Source: an uncultured Collinsella sp. (GTDB lineage Bacteria; Actinomycetota; Coriobacteriia; Coriobacteriales; Coriobacteriaceae). Taken from it: 9,791 nt of DNA. Both the position numbers and the translations under genes were made by a program. This document shows positions 5,319-9,791 of the stretch, one piece after another. Under the pieces are notes generated by a model. That model was not told the origin of the DNA and searched no databases. It saw only the letters and a program-made list of their open reading frames with translations. The DNA lies in contig UQTR01000079.1 of the NCBI GenBank assembly GCA_900544065.1, positions 1 through 9,791 of the forward strand. The letters run 5' to 3'. Position 1 is the stretch's first letter. Every line of letters begins with the position of its first letter.

Positions 5319-7199
5319 ATGCTCAATAATCACGAGGTCAATCTAACCGACGAGGAGGCTGCCGCCGAGGTCGCCCGCGTCGCGAAGACCTACCCCGTGG
5401 TGCGTTTGCTGTCGGCCGATCAGATTAAGAGCGAGCCTAACTGCCTGCTCGCCGGCGATCGGTGTCCTTGTTTGCGCCAGTCGAGTCTTGAGGCTTTGGC
5501 AGACTCCGATGAGGTGTCGGAGCAACTGCTCAATGATGGCACTGAGTACCGCGCTCGCCTGCGCCCTCTGAAGGTCGAGGGCGAGCCTCACGTCCTGCTG
5601 ATGGTGCGTCCGATTGATGAGCAAGAGGCTGCAGAAGAGGACCTTGTCTACACCGACGTGCTGACGAATGTGCGCAATCGCCGATATTACGAGGAAAAGC
5701 TCCGAAGCGCCCGCATGAATGCCGGCGTTGCGATGATCGACCTTGATGATTTTAGGGTCTTCAACGATACATGTGGCCGTCATGCCGGCGACCTTGCGCT
5801 CGGTGCTGTGGCGACAGCCATACGCAGCGGAATTCGTTCGACTGACGAGCTTGTGCGCTATGGCTGCGACAAGTTTGTGGTTGTCATGCCCAATATTCCC
5901 TCCGATGACTTCACCCGTCGCCTGCATCAGGTGTCCGATGCCGTTCGTTCCACGATTATTCCGGGCCATGAGTACGTGAGCTTGACGGCATGTGTTGGTG
6001 GCGTTCGCATTCATGGCGAGACGGTCGATGAGGGCGTTGGCCGCGCTGCCCAGTTATTGAGCCGCGCTAAGGCAAAAGCCGGTACGGTCGTGACCGATGC
6101 CGATTCCATCGAGGCCTTCCAAAGCGAAAAGCCCTTGGTGCTTATTATCGATGACTCCGAGATGAACCGAGCCATTCTCAGCGAGATGCTCAAGGACGAG
6201 TATTGCATCCTCGAGGCCGATAACGGTCGTGCGGCGCTCGACATGGTCGACCGCTATGGCGATGAGTTGTCGCTCGTGATGCTGGACATTGTCATGCCGG
6301 GCATAAGCGGCTTTGAGGTGCTGGCCGATCTGTCGCGCCGAACGGGTATCGACAATCTGCCTGTCATCATGATTTCGAGCGAAGATTCCGACGATATGGT
6401 TTTGCGCGCGTACGAGCTGGGCGCCTCGGACTATATCAACCGCCCGTTTGACTCCCGTATCGTGCGCCGCCGCGTAAGCAACACCATCCGCCTGTACGCC
6501 AAACAGCGCCGCCTGACGAGCCTGCTGTCCCAGCAGTACAACGAGCGCGTCAAGAACAGTCGCATGCTCATCGACATCATGGCCGGCGTCATGGAGCTTC
6601 GCAACGGCGAGAGCGGCAGGCACGTTACGAACATCGAGAAGCTGACCGAGCTGCTGCTTGGCTGTCTGGTCCAGCGTAGCGGCACGGTCTCCCTCGACAA
6701 TGAGGAACGCTCTACAATCGCCCTGGCTTCGGCGCTGCACGATATCGGCAAGATGTCGATTGACGATGCGATCCTCAACAAGCCCGGGCGCCTCACGCCC
6801 GAGGAATTCGAGATTATGAAGACGCATACCACGATTGGCGCCAACATGCTGCTCGAGCTGGGCAGCCATCACGCCGGCAATGCGCTTATGGAATATGCGT
6901 ACCAGATTGCGCGTTGGCATCACGAGCGCTGGGACGGCAAGGGTTATCCCGATGGCCTTAAGGGCGACGAAATTCCCATCGCCGCGCAGGTGGTTTCGGT
7001 GGCTGACGTGTACGATGCACTGACGAGCGTGCGCGTGTACAAGGACGCTATCCCGCACGAGGAGGCGATCCAGATGATCCTGGACGGTAAGTGCGGCACC
7101 TTTAACCCGCTGCTGCTCGATTGCCTGCTCGAGGTGCAAGACCAAATTGCCGAGACGTTGGCACGCCCCGCCGACGTCGTCGCGTTTCCCACGATTTAG
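5319..7199 (+). CDS. Degenerate GGDEF - REC - HD-GYP signalling protein (putative c-di-GMP phosphodiesterase)
   Basis: A 626-residue cytosolic protein without membrane segments. Order: an N-terminal region (1-105, PAS-like by position) with C42, C49 and C51; a GGDEF fold (about 110-258) starting YTDVLTNVRNRRYY, with DLDDF at 141-145 but GCDKF (182-186) in place of GGDEF; a receiver (REC) domain (about 272-390) with acidic pair D278-D279, phospho-acceptor D323 (MLDIVMP) and S353, but Arg375 in NRPF where Lys is nearly invariant; a helical linker; and HD-GYP (about 415-610) with H435, H474-D475 (HDIGK), H503, HHERWDGKGYP (534-544) and D563. HD-GYP domains hydrolyse cyclic di-GMP to pGpG or GMP, and its motifs look intact. 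The GGDEF half is probably inactive as a cyclase, yet keeps RSTD (173-176) spaced five residues before GCDKF, as in the inhibitory c-di-GMP site. It is probably co-transcribed with the Hpt gene. Start supported by AAAGGG upstream. Confidence 0.93.
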   Translation: MLNNHEVNLTDEEAAAEVARVAKTYPVVRLLSADQIKSEPNCLLAGDRCPCLRQSSLEALADSDEVSEQLLNDGTEYRARLRPLKVEGEPHVLLMVRPIDEQEAAEEDLVYTDVLTNVRNRRYYEEKLRSARMNAGVAMIDLDDFRVFNDTCGRHAGDLALGAVATAIRSGIRSTDELVRYGCDKFVVVMPNIPSDDFTRRLHQVSDAVRSTIIPGHEYVSLTACVGGVRIHGETVDEGVGRAAQLLSRAKAKAGTVVTDADSIEAFQSEKPLVLIIDDSEMNRAILSEMLKDEYCILEADNGRAALDMVDRYGDELSLVMLDIVMPGISGFEVLADLSRRTGIDNLPVIMISSEDSDDMVLRAYELGASDYINRPFDSRIVRRRVSNTIRLYAKQRRLTSLLSQQYNERVKNSRMLIDIMAGVMELRNGESGRHVTNIEKLTELLLGCLVQRSGTVSLDNEERSTIALASALHDIGKMSIDDAILNKPGRLTPEEFEIMKTHTTIGANMLLELGSHHAGNALMEYAYQIARWHHERWDGKGYPDGLKGDEIPIAAQVVSVADVYDALTSVRVYKDAIPHEEAIQMILDGKCGTFNPLLLDCLLEVQDQIAETLARPADVVAFPTI

Positions 7200-7223
7200 T
7201 TTGACCAAAGGAGTTTTTAATCC

Positions 7224-7580
7224 ATGATTTCCATGCGTGAGGCGTATGAGAAGATCGGCGCTAATTATGATGACGCGTGCGCTCGGCTGATGGGCGGGGA
7301 AATGCTTGCCCGCTTTGCCCTCAAGTTTTTGGATGACGAGAGCATGGGCAAGCTGGAGGCCGCCATGGCGGCAGGAGACGCCGAAGGTGCGTTTATGGCA
7401 GCGCACACGCTCAAGGGCGTGAGCCAGAACCTGGGATTCGATAATCTGTACGAGCCGGCGGTCGTGGTGACCGAGGCGCTGCGTGGCGCCGATGCCGTTG
7501 ATGGTGCCCGCGAGGGAATGCATGCGCTGCAGCAGCAATATGCGGCTACGATGTCGGCCCTGCGCGAGACGGCTGAATAA
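7224..7580 (+). CDS. Stand-alone histidine phosphotransfer (Hpt) protein
   Basis: A 118-residue, mostly helical protein. The Hpt signature AHTLKGVSQNLGF places the phosphorylatable histidine at His61 (CAC at 7404-7406), with the supporting Lys64 and Gly65. Hpt proteins pass phosphoryl groups between receiver domains in multistep phosphorelays, or drain them. It begins 24 bases after the HD-GYP gene, with AAAGGAG (7207-7213) ten bases before the ATG; a second Met at codon 4 is too far from that site. The natural partner is the REC domain of the preceding protein (inferred from adjacency). No histidine kinase is in the window, so the relay must connect to a hybrid kinase encoded elsewhere. The unit ends in the hairpin at 7621-7672. 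Confidence 0.9.
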   Translation: MISMREAYEKIGANYDDACARLMGGEMLARFALKFLDDESMGKLEAAMAAGDAEGAFMAAHTLKGVSQNLGFDNLYEPAVVVTEALRGADAVDGAREGMHALQQQYAATMSALRETAE

Positions 7581-7620
7581 GAGCTTGCGAGCCTTGGACT
7601 GTGTGCCGGCAGCATATAGG

Positions 7621-7672
7621 TAACAGGGCGCCCCGTCGGACCATGTGGCCGGCGGGGCGCCCTTATCTGTTA
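7621..7672. terminator. Strong hairpin between convergent Hpt and C26 genes
   Basis: GGGCGCCCCG (7626-7635) pairs perfectly with CGGGGCGCCC (7653-7662), and TCGG with CCGG adds four more pairs (one G-U) around a nine-base loop. TAACA (7621-7625) and TGTTA (7668-7672) can close it further, outside a small internal loop. U-runs are weak on both sides, so strong stem stability probably does most of the work. It serves the Hpt unit (+) and the ABC/C26 operon (-). Confidence 0.8.
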
Positions 7673-7685
7673 TGCGGTTCGCGAA

Positions 7686-8495
7686 CTAGCGGGTCTGCTT
7701 TACCTTGGCCGCCGCCTCGACAAACGACTTCCACAGGTTAAAGTCGGTCTCGAGCGTCTGCCAGGTGTACTCGGGATGCCATTGCACACCCAGACAGAAC
7801 GGCTGGCCTTCGACTTCGATGCACTCGGGAACGCCGTCGGTTGCCTTGGCGACCAAGCGCGTGCTCTTACCCAGACGATCGACGCAGCAGTGATGTGCGG
7901 AGTTGGTCTGGATCAGCCTGTGCCCGCCAACCGCGCGCTCCAGCAGCGAGCCCGGCACGACCTCGACAGGATGCACAGGGTCGTTGAGCACGTGGGTATG
8001 GCGCCACTGCGTGCGGCCCTCGCGCGCGCCCAGGCTCGGCACGTCCATGCACAGGGTGCCGCCGGTGGCGACGTTGAGCAGTTGCGTGCCGCGGCAGGTG
8101 GTAAAGAGCGGCTTTTTGGCACGGAGCACCTCGCTGACCAGCTTAAACTCAAAACTATCGCGGATCTCGCAGCAGAGGGTGGGGTCGTAGGGTCGATCAT
8201 CGCCCCAACGTTTGGGATTGACATCGGGGCCGCCGGGAATGGCGATGCCGTCGGCGATTTCCACGTAATGACGGATAACGTCGACGTCTTCGGTAATGGA
8301 CATCTGCAGCGGCAGACCGCCGGCGGCAAGAATGGCGTCGACAAATACGCTCGCAATCTCCTCGTTGGGGGAGAGCGTCTCGCTCAAATAGGGCTTCGCT
8401 TCTTCCCAGCGTGGTGCTACCAGGATAAGCGGGCGGTCAGCGGGGTCGACGTCGACGTGCGGAGTGTAGGACGATGAGGTGTGGGTTCCGATCAT
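7686..8495 (-). CDS. Class I glutamine amidotransferase-like / peptidase C26 (gamma-glutamyl-gamma-aminobutyrate hydrolase family)
   Basis: A 269-residue cytosolic hydrolase of the PuuD family, which cleaves gamma-glutamyl amide bonds, for example gamma-Glu-GABA in putrescine breakdown. Visible: GGPDVNP (88-94); the nucleophile elbow TTCRGTQLLNVATGG with Cys134; and GVQWHPEY (237-243), giving His240 and Glu242 of the triad. No synthetase domain is attached, so it is a free hydrolase rather than a biosynthetic amidotransferase subunit. It is the last gene of a minus-strand operon, 51 bases after the ABC ATPase. That suggests the transporter brings in its substrate, a gamma-glutamyl compound or related amide, but the other Puu genes are not in view, so I do not use the name puuD. 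The ribosome site is weak (GAAAG about 8 bases before the ATG at 8493-8495), consistent with read-through expression from upstream genes. Confidence 0.92.
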   Translation of the reverse strand: MIGTHTSSSYTPHVDVDPADRPLILVAPRWEEAKPYLSETLSPNEEIASVFVDAILAAGGLPLQMSITEDVDVIRHYVEIADGIAIPGGPDVNPKRWGDDRPYDPTLCCEIRDSFEFKLVSEVLRAKKPLFTTCRGTQLLNVATGGTLCMDVPSLGAREGRTQWRHTHVLNDPVHPVEVVPGSLLERAVGGHRLIQTNSAHHCCVDRLGKSTRLVAKATDGVPECIEVEGQPFCLGVQWHPEYTWQTLETDFNLWKSFVEAAAKVKQTR

Positions 8496-8546
8496 AGGTG
8501 TAACTTTCGAGTTTGGATGGGCATGGCTGGCGGGTGGGCGGTCTGG

Positions 8547-9311
8547 TTAGTGGCCCTTAATGGAGTTGAGGAAGTCCTGGGCGCGCTTGGTCTGGGGGTG
8601 GTCGAAGAACTCGTCGGGCGTGCCGGTTTCCACAATCTGGCCGTCGGCCATAAACACGACACGGTCGGCTACGCGGCGGGCGAAGTTCATCTCGTGCGTG
8701 ATGACGATCATCGTCATGCCCTGCTGGGCCAGGCGAACCATGACCTCGAGCACCTCGTTGATCATCTCGGGGTCAAGGGCGCTTGTGGGCTCGTCAAAGA
8801 GCATGGCCTTGGGTTGCATGGCAAGCGAGCGGGCGATGGCTACGCGCTGTTGCTGGCCGCCCGAGAGCTGTGCGGGCACCTTATCGGCCTGCTCGGCCAC
8901 GCCCACGCGGCTCAGCAGGTCCATGGCGCGCTCACGAGCTTCTTCCTTGGACACGCCCAGCACGTCGACGGGCCCCAGCATGACGTTCTGCAGTACGGTC
9001 ATATGTGCAAACAGGTTGAACTGCTGAAACACCATGCCCAGCTCGGCGCGCATGCGGGCAAGATCCTTGCCTTCCTGCGGCAGGGGCTCGCCCTCGATGA
9101 GGATCTCGCCCGAGTCGATGGTTTCCAGGCGGTTGATGGTGCGGCACATGGTCGACTTGCCCGAACCCGAGGGCCCGATCACAACGACGACCTCGCCGCG
9201 ATCGACCGAGAGATTGATGTCGTTGAGGACGTGCAGATCGCCGTAGTGCTTATCGACGTGCCTGAGCTCGATCAGCGGCTGATTGCCGGTGGAAGAGGTG
9301 CTCTGTGCCAT
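8547..9311 (-). CDS. Polar amino-acid ABC transporter ATP-binding protein (GlnQ/HisP type)
   Basis: A 254-residue ATPase that powers a membrane importer from the cytoplasmic face. All nucleotide-site motifs are in order: Walker A GPSGSGKST (46-54), Q-loop Gln96 (VFQQFNLF), signature LSGGQQQR (149-156), Walker B AMLFDEPTSALDP (169-181, with Asp173 and Glu174) and switch His206 (THEMNFAR). THEMNFAR together with the FQQFNLFAHMTVLQNV run is characteristic of the polar amino-acid uptake (PAAT) family. The start ATG (9309-9311) has AAGGAG (9321-9326, minus strand) nine bases upstream. It lies 36 bases after the permease stop and 51 before the C26 gene, one transcription unit. The substrate (glutamine, glutamate, histidine, cystine or other) cannot be fixed, and the solute-binding protein gene must lie off the right end or elsewhere. 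Confidence 0.96.
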   Translation of the reverse strand: MAQSTSSTGNQPLIELRHVDKHYGDLHVLNDINLSVDRGEVVVVIGPSGSGKSTMCRTINRLETIDSGEILIEGEPLPQEGKDLARMRAELGMVFQQFNLFAHMTVLQNVMLGPVDVLGVSKEEARERAMDLLSRVGVAEQADKVPAQLSGGQQQRVAIARSLAMQPKAMLFDEPTSALDPEMINEVLEVMVRLAQQGMTMIVITHEMNFARRVADRVVFMADGQIVETGTPDEFFDHPQTKRAQDFLNSIKGH

Positions 9312-9347
9312 GGTGCTCGGCTCCTTATGACTCGAAATGGTAAAGCG

Positions 9348-9750
9348 TTAGCGGATGATGGTCGCGCCGGTCTTGTGCGAAACATAGACAGCGGCCTTGT
9401 TAATCGCGACGTTGATGAGGATGTAGATGACCGCGATCACCAGGTAGACCGATACGAGGGCGTCGTAGTTGGTAATGAGCACGCGGGCATTTTGCATGAG
9501 GTCGGGGTAGCTCACCACGTAGGCAACGGTGGTGTCCTTGACTACGACCACAAGCTGCGAAATCAAGGACGGAATGATAAACCGAATAGCCTGCGGCAAC
9601 ACGATTTTAAAGGTGATTTTGGCCTTGGAGAGACCGAGTGCCTGGGCTGCCTCGACCTGACCGCGCGGCACGGCATTGACGCCGGTGCGGAAAATCTCGG
9701 CCAGCACGCCGGCTGCGGCGAGCGCGACGGGAAGCGTGAGCATCCAAAAC
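9348..9750 (-). CDS. Polar amino-acid ABC transporter permease, N-terminus missing
   Basis: C-terminal ~133 residues of an inner-membrane permease of the HisM/GlnP family; whole proteins are usually 210-280 residues, so roughly the first half is lost at the fragment end. Hydrophobic segments are visible at the start (LTLPVALAAAGVLAEIF), around IIPSLISQLVVVV and at ALVSVYLVIAVIYILINVA. The EAA coupling loop, EAAQALGLSKAKITFKIVLP, contacts the ATPase encoded next. DTTVAYVVSYPDLM is also typical of the family. The apparent start peptide MCIRDR is adapter sequence, so the true start is off the window. This is the most upstream visible gene of the minus-strand operon and sets the importer half of the transport-plus-hydrolase unit. 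Confidence 0.95.
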
Positions 9751-9791
9751 CTGTCTCTTATACACATCTGACGCTGCCGACGATAAGGCTC
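9751..9791. other. Illumina Nextera P5-side adapter with i5 index (synthetic)
   Basis: Not genomic. 9751-9769 is the Tn5 mosaic end in reverse complement, 9770-9783 the read-1 overhang, and the last eight bases TAAGGCTC fall at the i5 index position. Reverse complemented this is GAGCCTTA, which from memory is Nextera XT S521. Confidence 0.98.

Noticed and set aside
6054..7538. 494-codon minus-strand open frame opposite the HD-GYP and Hpt genes
   Set aside because: It spans two well-supported genes and their ribosome site in antisense; His-, Val- and Leu-rich with no family signature.
50..9750. Search for tRNA, rRNA, CRISPR arrays, transposases, integrases and phage genes
   Set aside because: None seen by reading both strands: no regularly spaced repeats, no CCA-ended cloverleaf recognised, no mobile-element protein motifs.

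Overview
The window is one assembled fragment of a high-GC bacterial chromosome. It carries synthetic Illumina Nextera (Tn5) adapter, including what look like complete 8-base sample indices, at both ends (1-49 and 9751-9791), so the genuine insert is 50-9750. Codon use, SEC-C-tagged methionine aminopeptidase, short intergenic gaps and overall gene mix suggest a gut actinobacterium of the Coriobacteriia, most likely Collinsella. That assignment is an impression from gene style, not a search result.

Layout. Left block: a 5'-truncated M18 aminopeptidase (+) converges on a D-2-hydroxyacid dehydrogenase (-). The 252-bp gap between them is filled by a dispersed-repeat copy and a very long imperfect palindrome whose core is a bidirectional terminator. 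A second copy of the same ~47-bp repeat lies just upstream of the dehydrogenase, so this gene is bracketed by direct repeats. Next, on the minus strand and each with its own terminator-like hairpin, come methionine aminopeptidase (map) and a COG0731-type radical SAM protein.

Central block: a divergent alpha/beta hydrolase (+), then a two-gene unit (+). The first gene encodes a 626-residue protein with the order N-terminal cysteine-containing region, degenerate GGDEF (GCDKF), receiver (REC) domain, HD-GYP. The second, 24 bp downstream, encodes a stand-alone histidine phosphotransfer (Hpt) protein. Together they look like the output end of a phosphorelay that degrades cyclic di-GMP, with the sensor kinase elsewhere. 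A 16-bp dyad overlaps the candidate promoter of this unit.

Right block: a strong hairpin separates the Hpt gene from a converging minus-strand operon: polar amino-acid ABC permease (truncated by the fragment end), its ATPase, and a class I glutamine amidotransferase-like (peptidase C26, PuuD-type) hydrolase. This pairs uptake of an amino acid or gamma-glutamyl compound with its hydrolysis.

No tRNA, rRNA, CRISPR array, transposase or phage gene was seen. The most distinctive biology is the degenerate-GGDEF/REC/HD-GYP protein with a retained inhibitory-site motif plus Hpt partner, and the large palindromic and repeat structures between the left-hand genes.
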